A stretch of DNA of 64,000 nucleotides from an uncultured SAR86 cluster bacterium (GCA_902594855.1 CACJNS010000001.1:1-64000); one strand, 5' to 3'. Counted from the stretch's first letter, positions 52,834 through 63,601 are shown. The notes: generated from the letters alone by a model not told the origin. Numbers and translations are program-made.

Positions 52834-55800
52834 TTAATTGCCTTTCTAGCATTTAAAAAAATCATTTTCCAAGGACTGAATTCATCTTCAGCATCTGTCC
52901 ACGAGATCTGTCTATTTAGAAATGCTCTTTCAGGATGAGGCATCATTGCAGTGATCCTTCCATCTTTTGAAGTACAGCCAGCTATTGCATCCTTTGAACC
53001 ATTTGGATTGAGCGGATAATTTTGAGTAGGACTACTTTCATCATCGCAATATTTTATAACTGCAAGTTTCTCTTCAGAAAATTTATCGAATGATTTATTG
53101 GATTCAAACTGTGCTCTCCCCTCTCCATGAGCAACCGGTACAATCAGTCTTGAGCCAGCCATACCATCAAAAAAAACAGATGATGATTTTTGAATATTTA
53201 CCTGAGTTAATCTTGCTTCAAATTGATCAGAATAATTTTTTATAAAATTTGGCCAGTTTTCAGCTCCAGGAATTATTTTTTTTAGACTTGATAGTATTTG
53301 GCAACCATTACAGACTCCCAAAACTATCTTATTTTTATCAAAAAAGAATTCAGAAAATTCATCGTATAAAAAAGAATTAAATAGAATTGAGTTTGCCCAA
53401 CCCTTTCCTGCTCCGAGGACATCTCCGTAGGAAAATCCTCCTGGAAAAACTATCCCTGAAAAATCTTTCAAGTTTTTTTCTTTCGTTATTAAATCTGACA
53501 TGTGAACGTCGTAGGGATCAAAATAAGCTTGATGAAATGCTGCAGCCATCTCAGTTTGCCCATTTATGCCTTGCTCTCTTAAAATTGCAATCTTCGGTCT
53601 GGATGAATATGAATCTGAGGGTTGTCGAAATTTGATATCTTGACTTAGTTTCCTTTTTTTTGGGTTTAAAACTGATCGAAGTTCTTCTTCCGCAACTTTA
53701 GGATTATCTCTTTCTTTTTGTATTTTATGAGATACCTTCCACCAATTTTTCATCATTTCTTTATAAGAGAAATTTATTTTCTCCTTTTTAGTTGAAATGA
53801 TTAATTGATTTTCCTTAGTAGGATTTCCTAATTCAATAACATTTGCACCATAATAAGAATCTTTTAGAGTTTGTTTTATTTCTTTAGCGGTATCTTTTTC
53901 AACTTGTATTACAAGGCCTAGTTCTTCATTAAATAAAAAACTAGCAACCTTCTTTTCATCCAAGAATCCAATATCTATTTCTGCTCCCATTTCGCTACAC
54001 AAAACCATTTCTGACAGACAGGCTGCTAAACCGCCATCGGATCTGTCGTGTAAGGCTAAAATTTGACCTTTCTGAACTAGAGAAGTTATGTAATTGAAAA
54101 ATAGAGGTAAAGTTTTAATCTGCTCAACATCTGGAGTTCTTCCTAGATCCTTTTGCAATACTTCTTCAATAATTGATCCTCCTAATCGAGACTTCTCATT
54201 ACTTAAATCCAAAAGAAGTAACTCAGTATCATTTATATTTTTAATTTCTGGAGTAATAGCTTTTGTAACATCTTTTATTTTGCAGAAAGAAGAAGCTACT
54301 AGGCTAAGGGGTGATACCACGATATCTTTTTCATTATTCCATCTTGTCTCCATAGACATTGAATCCTTTCCCACAGGAACTGTGATTTTCCAAATTTGGC
54401 AAATATCCTCAGATAAAGATTTAACTGAATTAAATAAATCACTATTGGATTCATTTTTGTTTGGGTTAGCCATCCAGTTTGCTGAGATTTTCACATCAGA
54501 TAATTTGTTAACTCCGCTTGATAAGATATTTAAAATTGATTCTGATAAAGCCATTCTTACTGAAGCTTCTGCATTTTTTACAGCGATTGGAGATTTCTCT
54601 CCCATTGCCATAGCCTCTCCGCCCAAGCCTTCAAAAGAAGAGAGTGTTACAGCGTTATCTGCGACTGGCATTTGATATTTTCCAACAAATTGATCCCTGT
54701 AAGTAAGTCCACCTACGTTCCTGTCAGCAATGGAAATTAAAAAATTTTTAGAACCTACTGTTGGATGACTCAGAATACTTAACCACGTTTTTTTGATATG
54801 AATGTCTGGGAGATTATCTTGCATCTGATTGCCAGGGACTGTAGAAAATTCCCTTTTTAAATTTTCATTTGCTCCAAATAAGAGTTTCATCGGCAAATCA
54901 ATTGGTTGAATATCTTCATCAGGTGAGTTAAGAGTTAATTTTTTTTCCTCAGTCAGTTCACCAACTACTGCAAAAGGACATTTTTCTCTGAAACATATAT
55001 CTTTAAAGGCATGGAGATTACTTTCCTCGATGAGAATTACATATCTTTCTTGCGATTCATTACACCAAATCTCTAATGGAGATAGAGATTTATCAGCTAC
55101 TGGAATCTGAGATAAGTCAATTTTCGCTCCATAACCGGCATCGTTTGCAATTTCTGGTATTGCATTTGATAGACCACCTGCTCCAACATCGTGAATGAAA
55201 GATATAGGATTTTTCTCAGCCATTGCCCAGCAGGTGTCGATAACTTCTTGGCATCGTCTTTGTATTTCAGGATTGCCTCTCTGTACAGATGCAAAATCAA
55301 GCTCATCATCAGATTGTCCAGATGCAAGAGAAGATGCGGACCCACCTCCTAAGCCAATTAAATAACTTGGGCCTCCAAGGACGATGACTTTTGAGTTAAC
55401 CGAAACATTCTTTTTAAATGAATGCATAGGCCTTATGTTGCCTAGACCGCCAGCAATCATAATAGGCTTATGAAATCCATAGTGAGTATTCTTTGTTTTT
55501 CTTTCGAATGACCTAAAGTATCCAACAATATTGGGTCTTCCAAACTCATTGTTATAAGAAGCAGCACCAATTGGGGCTTCTATCATTATCTGTTTTGGAG
55601 AAGCGATCCTTTTTGGAGACTTGCCTTCAAATTCCCAAGGCTCAACTTCATCAAGCCTGAGGTAAGAGACAGAATACCCAGTTAAACCGGCCTTAGGTTT
55701 AGCACCTCTGCCTGTTGCCCCTTCATCTCTAATTTCTCCACCAGATCCAGTTGCTGCTCCTGGAAAAGGAGATATACCTGTAGGATGATTATGTGTTTCT

Positions 55801-56657
55801 ACTTTTATGCAAAAATTTACTTGCTCATCAATAAATGAGTATTTTTTAGATTTCTGGTCTGCAAAAAACCTTTTTTTACCTATTCCCTCTATAACTGCGG
55901 CATTATCTTTATATGCAGAAATTACTCCATCTGAATAATTAGTAAAAGTATCCTTAATAAAGCTAAACAAGGAAGCATATCCAGATTCACCATCAATTGC
56001 CCACTTTGAATTAAAAATTTTATGTCTGCAGTGTTCCGAGTTAATTTGCGAAAACATCATTAACTCACAATCAGTTGGTCTTCTTCCAAGATCCTCATAG
56101 TTTTGTTTTAAATATTCAATCTCAAAATCGTTTAGTGCTAGACCAAGTTTGGCGTTAATTTCATTTATGTTTTGATTGAGATCTATTTCTTTAAGAAGCT
56201 TTTTTTTATTTTTATAAAATAAATTATTTAAATTTTCTTTATTGATTTGTTCTTCTGTTAATGGGTCAAATAGTTCTGAATCGTTAAGTTCGTTAACGCC
56301 TTCAGTTTTATAAAGCCTTAATTTTTCAATATTGAATAAATCTTCAACTCCGCAACTAATAAAAATATCTTTTGATTTGGATGCCCATGGAGATTCTGTA
56401 CCTCTTCTGGGGCATATAATTATTGAATTCTGATCGATGTCCTTAACTTCCCTTGCATCCAATAATTTTAAAATTTTTGACTTGTTGGATTGATAGGATT
56501 TTTGTGTGATTTCTAGGACAAAAAGATCAGTAATAGATTTTATCTTGAGAGAATAATTAGTTCTCTGAAACTTTATTATTTTCTTTGTTTTAAAAGAAGA
56601 AAAAGTGCTTTTTCCTAATAATAATACTTGATGCTTAGAATTTTCTTTTGAAGGCAT
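52830..56657 (-). CDS. purL: Phosphoribosylformylglycinamidine synthase (single-chain PurL)
   Basis: Fourth step of purine synthesis, converting FGAR to FGAM with glutamine. 1275 aa in the gammaproteobacterial fused form: N-terminal domain, the ATP-grasp-like domains (SEHCRHKIFNSKW, THNHPTGISPFPGAATG, GGPSYLIGLGGGSASS) and a C-terminal class I glutaminase with catalytic Cys in GVCNGCQILSSL and His/Glu in PHPERAF. Start ATG 56657; a TTG four codons upstream is rejected. Confidence 0.97.
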   Translation of the reverse strand: MPSKENSKHQVLLLGKSTFSSFKTKKIIKFQRTNYSLKIKSITDLFVLEITQKSYQSNKSKILKLLDAREVKDIDQNSIIICPRRGTESPWASKSKDIFISCGVEDLFNIEKLRLYKTEGVNELNDSELFDPLTEEQINKENLNNLFYKNKKKLLKEIDLNQNINEINAKLGLALNDFEIEYLKQNYEDLGRRPTDCELMMFSQINSEHCRHKIFNSKWAIDGESGYASLFSFIKDTFTNYSDGVISAYKDNAAVIEGIGKKRFFADQKSKKYSFIDEQVNFCIKVETHNHPTGISPFPGAATGSGGEIRDEGATGRGAKPKAGLTGYSVSYLRLDEVEPWEFEGKSPKRIASPKQIMIEAPIGAASYNNEFGRPNIVGYFRSFERKTKNTHYGFHKPIMIAGGLGNIRPMHSFKKNVSVNSKVIVLGGPSYLIGLGGGSASSLASGQSDDELDFASVQRGNPEIQRRCQEVIDTCWAMAEKNPISFIHDVGAGGLSNAIPEIANDAGYGAKIDLSQIPVADKSLSPLEIWCNESQERYVILIEESNLHAFKDICFREKCPFAVVGELTEEKKLTLNSPDEDIQPIDLPMKLLFGANENLKREFSTVPGNQMQDNLPDIHIKKTWLSILSHPTVGSKNFLISIADRNVGGLTYRDQFVGKYQMPVADNAVTLSSFEGLGGEAMAMGEKSPIAVKNAEASVRMALSESILNILSSGVNKLSDVKISANWMANPNKNESNSDLFNSVKSLSEDICQIWKITVPVGKDSMSMETRWNNEKDIVVSPLSLVASSFCKIKDVTKAITPEIKNINDTELLLLDLSNEKSRLGGSIIEEVLQKDLGRTPDVEQIKTLPLFFNYITSLVQKGQILALHDRSDGGLAACLSEMVLCSEMGAEIDIGFLDEKKVASFLFNEELGLVIQVEKDTAKEIKQTLKDSYYGANVIELGNPTKENQLIISTKKEKINFSYKEMMKNWWKVSHKIQKERDNPKVAEEELRSVLNPKKRKLSQDIKFRQPSDSYSSRPKIAILREQGINGQTEMAAAFHQAYFDPYDVHMSDLITKEKNLKDFSGIVFPGGFSYGDVLGAGKGWANSILFNSFLYDEFSEFFFDKNKIVLGVCNGCQILSSLKKIIPGAENWPNFIKNYSDQFEARLTQVNIQKSSSVFFDGMAGSRLIVPVAHGEGRAQFESNKSFDKFSEEKLAVIKYCDDESSPTQNYPLNPNGSKDAIAGCTSKDGRITAMMPHPERAFLNRQISWTDAEDEFSPWKMIFLNARKAIN

Positions 56658-56700
56658 TAAAGTTTGCAAACCTCATTATAACTTTTTTTAAAAGCAATAA

Positions 56701-58698
56701 TTAAGCGGCAATTAATTTTTCTTTCAATACGGATATCTGGTCTCTAATATTTGCAGCTTCTTCAAACTCCAGCTTGTTTGCGTGTTCTAACATTAAAGAT
56801 TCTAGTTCATCAATTCTTCTAGCCAGCTCCTTGGGAGAGGAATAGTCTTCCTCAATTAATTCTTGCGCTTCTTCAATAAATTTTTTACCCGGAATATTTC
56901 TTGCTCCCTCCATAATATCACTGACACTTTTAAGGATACTTTCCGGCCTGATATTATTTTCTTTATTATATTTTTCTTGGAGGTTTCGTCTGTGTTCTGT
57001 TTCTTTTATTGTCCTCTCTATTGAGCCGGTCATTTGATCTGCATATAAAATTGCATGCCCGCTTTTATGTCTAGCTGCTCTTCCTATAGTCTGAATTAAC
57101 GAAGTTTCAGATCTTAAAAAGCCTTCTTTATCAGCATCCAAAACAGCTACTAAAGATACCTCTGGAAGATCAAGACCCTCTCTCAACAAATTTATACCAA
57201 CCAGAACATCAAACTTTCCAAGTCTGAGATCTCGCAATATCTCAACCCTTTCGACGGTATCAATATCAGAATGCAAATATCGAACATCTATGTCTTGTTC
57301 ATACAAGTAACTGCTTAAATCCTCTGCCATTCTCTTAGTTAAAACAGTCACTAAAACTCTTTCCTTCTTCTTAATTCTCTGATGAATTTGGTCAAGAAGA
57401 TCATCTACTTGATTTTCCGCAGGTTTGATTTCTATCGTAGGATCAAGCAATCCTGTTGGCCTTACAATCAGATCAACTGTTTGTCCTGAATTATCATTTT
57501 CATAATTTCCAGGAGTAGCTGAAACAAATATTCTTTGACCGGATAAACTCTCCCACTCATCGAATCTTAACGGACGGTTATCTAAAGCACTTGGAAGTCT
57601 GAAACCATACTCAACTAATGTTTCTTTTCTTGATCTATCTCCTCTATACATTCCGGTTAGTTGAGGCAAAGTAACGTGAGATTCATCAATAAATACTAGC
57701 GCATCCTCTGGCAAATATTCGTAAAGCGTAGGAGGAGCCTCACCTTCCTCTCTTCCAGAAAGGTATCTGGAGTAATTTTCAATTCCGCTGCAAAAACCTA
57801 ATTCCCTCATCATCTCCAAGTCATATTTTGTTCTTTGCTCAATTCTTTGGGCTTCTACAAGTTTATTATTAGCTTCAAGATAGCTGACCCTTTCTTTCAT
57901 TTCACTTTTTATCTTATTAATAGCATTCGCAATAACTTCTTTTGATGTTACGTAATGAGTCTTTGGGAAAATTGTTACTCTAGGCACTTCCCTAAAGATT
58001 TCTCCCGTAAGAGGATCAAAAAACTTTATGGCTTCGATTTCACTATCAAAAAGTTCAATTCTCACGGCTTCCTTATCTGAGTCTGCTGGAAAAATATCAA
58101 TCACGTCGCCTCTGACTCTAAAAGTAGCTCTTTTGAAATCTACTTCATTTCTGGAATATTGAAGCTCAGCAAGTCTTCTAAGAATAATTCTTTGGTCTAT
58201 TTCGTCCCCTACATCTAAATGAAGGACCATTTGCAAATATGATTTTGGGTCACCCAATCCATAGATAGCTGAGACTGTGGCGACAATTACAACATCCCGT
58301 CTCTCCATAACAGCTTTTGTTGCTGAAAGTCGCATTTGTTCAATGTGTTCATTTATAGAAGCATCTTTTTCTATAAAGGTGTCTGACACTGGGACGTAAG
58401 CTTCAGGCTGATAATAATCGTAGTAAGAGACAAAATATTCAACTGCATTGTTTGGAAAAAATTCTTTAAACTCGCCATAAAGCTGTGCAGCTAAAGTTTT
58501 ATTATGAGCCATGACGATGGCGGGTCTTTGAAGATTTTGAATAACGTTCGCCATAGCGAATGTTTTTCCTGAGCCAGTTACTCCCTTTAATGTTTGATTT
58601 AATAGACCCGAATTAATTCCTTCCACCACTTTTTGAATAGCAACTGGTTGATCTCCAGAGGGCTTAAATGCTGAAACTATTTCAAATGGTTTACTCAT
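56701..58698 (-). CDS. uvrB: Excinuclease ABC subunit B
   Basis: 665-aa damage-verification helicase of nucleotide excision repair. Walker A GVTGSGKT (39-46), the beta-hairpin region [16 protein letters not shown]-like [11 protein letters not shown], motif [11 protein letters not shown] and the C-terminal UVR domain ([19 protein letters not shown]) that binds UvrC. Full length. No LexA box was seen in the 31 bp between its ATG and the tRNA-Asn gene. Confidence 0.98.
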   Translation of the reverse strand: MSKPFEIVSAFKPSGDQPVAIQKVVEGINSGLLNQTLKGVTGSGKTFAMANVIQNLQRPAIVMAHNKTLAAQLYGEFKEFFPNNAVEYFVSYYDYYQPEAYVPVSDTFIEKDASINEHIEQMRLSATKAVMERRDVVIVATVSAIYGLGDPKSYLQMVLHLDVGDEIDQRIILRRLAELQYSRNEVDFKRATFRVRGDVIDIFPADSDKEAVRIELFDSEIEAIKFFDPLTGEIFREVPRVTIFPKTHYVTSKEVIANAINKIKSEMKERVSYLEANNKLVEAQRIEQRTKYDLEMMRELGFCSGIENYSRYLSGREEGEAPPTLYEYLPEDALVFIDESHVTLPQLTGMYRGDRSRKETLVEYGFRLPSALDNRPLRFDEWESLSGQRIFVSATPGNYENDNSGQTVDLIVRPTGLLDPTIEIKPAENQVDDLLDQIHQRIKKKERVLVTVLTKRMAEDLSSYLYEQDIDVRYLHSDIDTVERVEILRDLRLGKFDVLVGINLLREGLDLPEVSLVAVLDADKEGFLRSETSLIQTIGRAARHKSGHAILYADQMTGSIERTIKETEHRRNLQEKYNKENNIRPESILKSVSDIMEGARNIPGKKFIEEAQELIEEDYSSPKELARRIDELESLMLEHANKLEFEEAANIRDQISVLKEKLIAA

Positions 58699-58714
58699 AT
58701 TAGATGTTTTTGCT

Positions 58715-58720
58715 TATAAT
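58715..58720 (+). promoter_or_regulatory. Likely -10 box for tRNA-Asn
   Basis: A perfect TATAAT lies 10 bp before the tRNA-Asn 5' end; no good -35 match was found at the usual spacing. Weak support on its own. Confidence 0.45.
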
Positions 58721-58729
58721 ACCCTCTTT

Positions 58730-58805
<76 letters not shown>

Positions 58806-58812
58806 GAATTTT

Positions 58813-59535
58813 ATGCCATTATACGATCCCAGATCTGACAAACCTTATAAATTAAGTCGTAGCAGAATTGAGAATTTTTCAAAGTGTAAAAGATGTTTTT
58901 ACTTAGAAGAAAAATTAGGAGTAAAAAAGCCAGATTCTTTTCCATTCAATTTAAATAATGCAGTTGATCAACTCTTGAAAGATGAATTTGATTCTTACCG
59001 AGGTACAGAAAACAATCATCCATATCTCATTGAATCTTCTATAGATGCTAAACCTTACGATCATCCTGATATTGAAATTTGGAGAACAAGAAATCAAGGG
59101 ATTGGCATCGAATTAAAAGAGCTGAATCTATACATTTATGGGCTCGTTGATGACGTTTGGATTAATACTAAAAATGATAAATTGATAATTGCTGACTATA
59201 AAGCAACTTCAAAAAAAGGGGATGTAACTATAGATGCTCCCTGGCAAATTTCATATAAAAGACAAATTGAAATTTATCAGTGGCTATTCAGGCAAAACGG
59301 CTTCGATGTAGACGATATGTCTTATTTTGTTTACTGCAATGGTATAAAAGATTCAAAGGTTTTTGATAATTGCTTAAATTTTGAAGTTAAAATTTTGCCA
59401 TACAAAGCTAATGATTCATGGGTAACTCCTGCTTTGAAGGAAATAAAAAATTGTTTGAATAGCGACGAACTTCCAGAAGAGTCAGATAGATGTGACTATT
59501 GCGCTTATAACAGAAAAATTAAATTATTTGGTTAA
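58813..59535 (+). CDS. PD-(D/E)XK superfamily nuclease with flanking cysteine pairs
   Basis: 240 aa of the RecB/Cas4-type nuclease fold: the catalytic core fits YIYGLVDDVWIN, LIIADYKAT and the RecB-type helix YKRQIEIYQWLF. Cysteine pairs at the two ends, C25/C28 (CKRC) and C227/C230 (CDYC), resemble an iron-sulfur or zinc clasp as in Cas4/AddB. Role unknown; probably DNA repair or processing. No cas genes or recombination partners are near. Its stop shares one base with the next start. Confidence 0.83.
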   Translation: MPLYDPRSDKPYKLSRSRIENFSKCKRCFYLEEKLGVKKPDSFPFNLNNAVDQLLKDEFDSYRGTENNHPYLIESSIDAKPYDHPDIEIWRTRNQGIGIELKELNLYIYGLVDDVWINTKNDKLIIADYKATSKKGDVTIDAPWQISYKRQIEIYQWLFRQNGFDVDDMSYFVYCNGIKDSKVFDNCLNFEVKILPYKANDSWVTPALKEIKNCLNSDELPEESDRCDYCAYNRKIKLFG

Positions 59536-60476
59536 TGTCAATATTAATATCATTTATCTTTCTTTCTATTGGACTAGCAGGTCTCATTTGGGGTGCTGAC
59601 AAATTCATATCAAATTCTTCGATATTGGCCAGAAAAATTGGCATTAGTGATTTAATTATTGGTTTAACTTTAATTGCTCTTGGAACGTCAGCACCCGAAA
59701 TATTTGTTAGCATTTCATCTGTGCTTAACGATACTCCTGAGATTGCATTAGGAAATTCAATTGGATCAAATATCAGCAATATAGGTCTTATATTTGGATT
59801 GAGTTGTTTTGCTTTAGCCTCCAAAGCTATACCTCTTGATTTAAGAAATATTTTTCTATTCATTTTATGCACCCTCATTGCAGGTTATTGTCTTTTCGAC
59901 TTAAGGCTGAGCATAGGGGATGGAATTTTATGTATTTGTCTAATAATTTTATTTGTATTGAATTTATTAAGATCTGAAGAGGCTGATATTGAGGTCAGTA
60001 ATCAAGATTCAGGGTTAATGAAAGTAATTTTCTTTACCCTTTTGAGCCTTTTGGTACTAATAATTGGTTCGGAACTCACTGTGACTGGAGCTGAATCGAT
60101 AGCAATTTATTTTGGATTATCTGAGGTAATCATTGGACTAAGCATCATAGCTGTGGGCACAAGTCTCCCCGAACTTGCGGCAACCGTTGCCGCAATAAGA
60201 CAAGATAAATCTTTGATAGTCATAGGAAATGTTCTTGGATCTAATTTTTTAAATATTGTGGTGGTGTTTCCAATCATTGCATTTGGCAGCAATGAAGTAT
60301 TTGATGGTGTAATTTTCACAAGGGATTTCTTGATTATGAGCGTTTTCAGCGCGTTGTTTATTCTTGCTCTTATGGTTGGTAGACAAAAAGATGGTCTTTC
60401 CAGAATTCTTTTTTACGGCTTTGGATTAATTTTTATTTTAGGGTATTTAATTTATTTGCTTAATTTATTCATCTAA
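59535..60476 (+). CDS. Calcium/sodium antiporter (CaCA family, YrbG-like)
   Basis: 313-aa inner-membrane exchanger with about ten spans and the two characteristic alpha repeats: GLTLIALGTSAPEIFVSISS with GNSIGSNISNIGLI, and GLSIIAVGTSLPELAATVAAI with GNVLGSNFLNIVVVF. Both carry the Glu residues of the ion site. Moves Ca2+ out in exchange for Na+ (or K+ linked). Converges on cysS, with a 12-nt overlap. Confidence 0.92.
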   Translation: MSILISFIFLSIGLAGLIWGADKFISNSSILARKIGISDLIIGLTLIALGTSAPEIFVSISSVLNDTPEIALGNSIGSNISNIGLIFGLSCFALASKAIPLDLRNIFLFILCTLIAGYCLFDLRLSIGDGILCICLIILFVLNLLRSEEADIEVSNQDSGLMKVIFFTLLSLLVLIIGSELTVTGAESIAIYFGLSEVIIGLSIIAVGTSLPELAATVAAIRQDKSLIVIGNVLGSNFLNIVVVFPIIAFGSNEVFDGVIFTRDFLIMSVFSALFILALMVGRQKDGLSRILFYGFGLIFILGYLIYLLNLFI

Positions 60477-61850
60477 AGTCACCCTTTTCCAGATAGTTTT
60501 TTCTCCAATATCTTCAAGATTAATTCCCTTAGCTTTTAAATCATCTCTAATCTTGTCTGACTTAATAAAGTCTTTTTGATTTCTTGCAAGATTTCTTTCA
60601 GTTATTAAATCTTCTATTTCTTCCTCCGTTATAAGTACTTCAGATGAAATAAATTTAAAATACTCGTCTGGCTTTGATTGAAATAATCCCATTACACTCC
60701 CCGATGAAATAAGAAGATCAGCTATAGATTTAGATTCATTTTTATTATTAAGAAATGACTTATTTAATTTATCTAATATCTTATGCAGAAAAGAGATCAA
60801 TTTAGGAGAGTTGAAATCATCTTTCAAACTTTCAATGACTCCCTCATCGAGAGGAATATTTTTATTATCAGATAAATCTACTTTTCTTAAAGCATCATAA
60901 AATTTATCGAGTGTTTTTTTACTTTCATCAAGTCCATAAAAAGAAAAATTCAAAGGATTCCTATAGTGAGTAGAAAAAAGAAAAAATCTAATCACCTCCG
61001 GGTGATATTTTTTCAAGATGTCTTTGATTGTAACGAAATTTCCTAGAGACTTTGACATCTTCTCTTCCTCTATAGTTAAAGGTCCAGTGTGCAACCAAAA
61101 GTTAGCAAACAATCCATCATGGTTGCATTTAGATTGAGCATTTTCGTTTTCATGATGAGGAAATTTAAGGTCTAAACCTCCTCCATGAATATCAAAATTT
61201 TTTCCCAAATAATCTCTACTCATAGCCGAACACTCAATATGCCAGCCAGGTCTTCCTTTCCCCCAAGGTGAGTTCCAAGAAGCCTCATCAGAGGAGATTT
61301 TCCAAAGCGCAAAGTCAGCTGGATTTTTTTTAGTATCATCTATATCAATTCTTGATCCAGAAACCATATCTTCAAGATTTCTATTCGATAACTCTCCATA
61401 ATTTTCAAAAGACTCTACGTCAAAAAAAACATCTCCGTGTTTGGTTGTATAAGCAAAATTCTTAGAGATTAAATCATCTATGAAGGAAATTATGGAATCC
61501 ATGTGTTCAGTAACTTTTGGCTCAACGTCTGGTGACAGCATAGACATAGAGGAAAAATCATCATGCATTTCCTGAATATACTTTTCTGAAATAGCAGAAG
61601 GAGAGGTATTTTCAGATTTTGCTTTAGCAATTATTTTGTCATCTACATCAGTAATATTTCTTACATAATGGACATCATAGTTAAGAGCCCTAAAGGACTT
61701 AACTATAAAATCAAAGGATAAAAAAGTTCTAAGATGTCCAATGTGGCAAGAGTCATAAACTGTCATTCCACAAACGTAAAGTGATACTTTTCCTTCTTTT
61801 AATGGATTAAAACTTATCTTTTTAGAACTTTTTGAATCAAATATCTTCAT
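60465..61850 (-). CDS. cysS: Cysteinyl-tRNA synthetase
   Basis: 461-aa class I synthetase from ATG 61850, the same length as E. coli CysS; a TTG at 61865 is rejected. VCGMTVYDSCHIGHLR contains the HIGH motif, WHIECSAMSRDYLG and HHENENAQSKC hold zinc ligands, and EEKMSKSLGN is the KMSKS loop. Divergent from ppiB. Confidence 0.97.
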   Translation of the reverse strand: MKIFDSKSSKKISFNPLKEGKVSLYVCGMTVYDSCHIGHLRTFLSFDFIVKSFRALNYDVHYVRNITDVDDKIIAKAKSENTSPSAISEKYIQEMHDDFSSMSMLSPDVEPKVTEHMDSIISFIDDLISKNFAYTTKHGDVFFDVESFENYGELSNRNLEDMVSGSRIDIDDTKKNPADFALWKISSDEASWNSPWGKGRPGWHIECSAMSRDYLGKNFDIHGGGLDLKFPHHENENAQSKCNHDGLFANFWLHTGPLTIEEEKMSKSLGNFVTIKDILKKYHPEVIRFFLFSTHYRNPLNFSFYGLDESKKTLDKFYDALRKVDLSDNKNIPLDEGVIESLKDDFNSPKLISFLHKILDKLNKSFLNNKNESKSIADLLISSGSVMGLFQSKPDEYFKFISSEVLITEEEIEDLITERNLARNQKDFIKSDKIRDDLKAKGINLEDIGEKTIWKRVTLDE

Positions 61851-61898
61851 TTCAGAGAAGATCAATTATAGATTAGAATGACATCTAAAGAGGAAATT

Positions 61899-62405
61899 AT
61901 GAATAATATTATTGTAGTTCTAGTCACGACAATGGGCACTTTGGAAATTGAACTTTACGAAGATGATGCGCCGATAACAGTTAAAAACTTTGTGTCTTAC
62001 GTTGAAAGCGGTTTTTTTGAGGAAACAATCTTTCATAGAATAATTCCAGGTTTTGTTGTCCAAGGAGGCGGTCATATTTCTGGAATGGAACAAAAAGAAA
62101 CTCAGGAACCAATACAAAATGAAGCCAATAATGGTTTAAAAAATGATAGGTATACATTATCAATGGCCCGAACCAATGATCCTCACTCAGCAACTTCACA
62201 GTTTTTCATTAATCTTCAAGATAATATTAGTCTAGATTTTTCCTCTGAAACTCCAATGGGATGGGGATACGCTGTCTTTGGAAAAGTCGTAAAGGGTCAA
62301 GAAGTTGTCGATGAAATGGCAACAGTGCAAACAGGAAGCTTTGGACCTCATCAGGACGTACCAAGAGAAGATATAAAAATTCTGAGTGCATCTCTAAAAC
62401 AATAA
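61899..62405 (+). CDS. ppiB: Peptidyl-prolyl cis-trans isomerase, cyclophilin type
   Basis: 168-aa cytoplasmic cyclophilin. FHRIIPGFVVQGG is the active-site segment with Arg, SMARTNDPHSATSQFFINL the second, and GWGYAVFGKVVKGQEVVDEM the third. The ATG at 61899 is chosen because an AGAGGAA site lies just before it; ATG 61878 would add seven residues. No signal peptide. Followed 7 nt on by lpxH. Confidence 0.94.
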   Translation: MNNIIVVLVTTMGTLEIELYEDDAPITVKNFVSYVESGFFEETIFHRIIPGFVVQGGGHISGMEQKETQEPIQNEANNGLKNDRYTLSMARTNDPHSATSQFFINLQDNISLDFSSETPMGWGYAVFGKVVKGQEVVDEMATVQTGSFGPHQDVPREDIKILSASLKQ

Positions 62406-62412
62406 CTCATTC

Positions 62413-63117
62413 ATGAGTGCGGTTTTAATATCTGATTTACATTTACATGAATCGGACCTTGCTTTGTATGACAAATTTGAGAGGTTTTTATCCTCAAAAG
62501 TTAATGGATTTGATAATTTATTTATCTTGGGTGATTTGTTCGAAACTTGGATTGGTGATGATAATGAATCCGAGTTTAATAAAAATGTCATTGAAATTTT
62601 AAAAAAAGTATCGACTGGTGGAATAAAAGTTTTTCTAATGCACGGTAATAGAGACTTTTTAATTGGAGAAAATTTTTGCTCATCTATAAAAGCGAAACTT
62701 CTTTCTGATTATCATATTTATGAAGATGGATCTTCTAAGATACTCCTTCTTCATGGAGATACCCTTTGCACAGATGACGTTAGATATCAGGAATTTAGAA
62801 AACTTGTTAGGGATAAGAGTTGGAGAGATGACTTTTTATCTAAATCTTTACAAGAAAGATTTGATATTGCATCTGGTTTAAGAGAAATGAGCAACGAAGA
62901 AACTGGTAATAAAAAAAATGAAATTATGGATGTTAATCTTGAATCTGTCTTAAAAATTAGCAGTGAATTTAGCATAAACAAAATGATTCATGGACATACT
63001 CATAGACCCTTCATCCATAAAGATGAAAACCTTGTAAGAGTGGTCTTAAGTGATTGGGAAAATGAGGTTAACTATGCAACGGTAATTGATGGAGAGATTT
63101 CTCTAGAAACTTTTTAA
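62413..63117 (+). CDS. lpxH: UDP-2,3-diacylglucosamine diphosphatase LpxH
   Basis: Lipid A pathway enzyme that cleaves UDP-2,3-diacylglucosamine to lipid X. All metallophosphoesterase motifs are there: SDLHLHESD, GDLFETWIGDD, HGNRDFLIG, LLHGDTLCTDD and HGHTHRP. 234 aa is normal. Overlaps the DUF1289 gene 3' end by 4 nt. Its presence means an outer membrane with lipid A. Confidence 0.96.
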   Translation: MSAVLISDLHLHESDLALYDKFERFLSSKVNGFDNLFILGDLFETWIGDDNESEFNKNVIEILKKVSTGGIKVFLMHGNRDFLIGENFCSSIKAKLLSDYHIYEDGSSKILLLHGDTLCTDDVRYQEFRKLVRDKSWRDDFLSKSLQERFDIASGLREMSNEETGNKKNEIMDVNLESVLKISSEFSINKMIHGHTHRPFIHKDENLVRVVLSDWENEVNYATVIDGEISLETF

Positions 63118-63569
63118 GCTTTTTTCTGCTCGAGAGGATCTTTAAAGTACTTTGAATAATGTGCATCAGATAAAGCTAAAAGTTCTTCTTCTAAATCTCT
63201 CTTAAGTATTTCTAGGTTCATGCTTTCATCATGAAAAGTTATTCCAAAATCACTCAGATCTTCAAAACTTTCACTTACAAGTTTAATTAAATCAAAAATT
63301 TGGCAGTACTCATTAAGATCTGTTTTTATTTTTAAATCTAATTCGGCGATTTTTGTAGATAGTTTTTTTGAGTTTATTTGTTTTATTTTTGAATAAATAA
63401 TTTGAGTTTTTAAAGATTCCAATCTCGTCCAGATTGCATCTTTTTCATCTTCGTCGTATTTATTCCAGTTGATTACCTCGAAGTAAAACCTTTTGCACCC
63501 CCTACAAACTTCGTCTCCATATGTCGTAGAACATATTCCAACGCATGGGGTTCTAGTCTTCTTCTGCAT
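63114..63569 (-). CDS. DUF1289 protein with extended C-terminus
   Basis: The N-terminal 45 residues hold the DUF1289 zinc motif: TPCVGICSTTYGDEVCRGCKRFYFEVINW, four cysteines in CxxxC and CxxC arrangement. The rest (about 45-151) is a charged helical region not found in the typical 60-80-aa members. Function unknown; sometimes near ubiquinone or fatty-acid genes. ATG at 63569. Confidence 0.85.
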   Translation of the reverse strand: MQKKTRTPCVGICSTTYGDEVCRGCKRFYFEVINWNKYDEDEKDAIWTRLESLKTQIIYSKIKQINSKKLSTKIAELDLKIKTDLNEYCQIFDLIKLVSESFEDLSDFGITFHDESMNLEILKRDLEEELLALSDAHYSKYFKDPLEQKKA

Positions 63570-63601
63570 AAAGGGTATACTAGCAACTTTTTTAGGGGTT
63601 T

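Noticed and set aside
54094..54675. 193-codon open frame on the plus strand inside purL
   Set aside because: Antisense shadow of a conserved coding region with no family motif and no ribosome-binding site.
58813..59535. PD-(D/E)XK nuclease as a Cas4 of a CRISPR system
   Set aside because: No repeats, no other cas genes in the window; only the fold and cysteines are alike.
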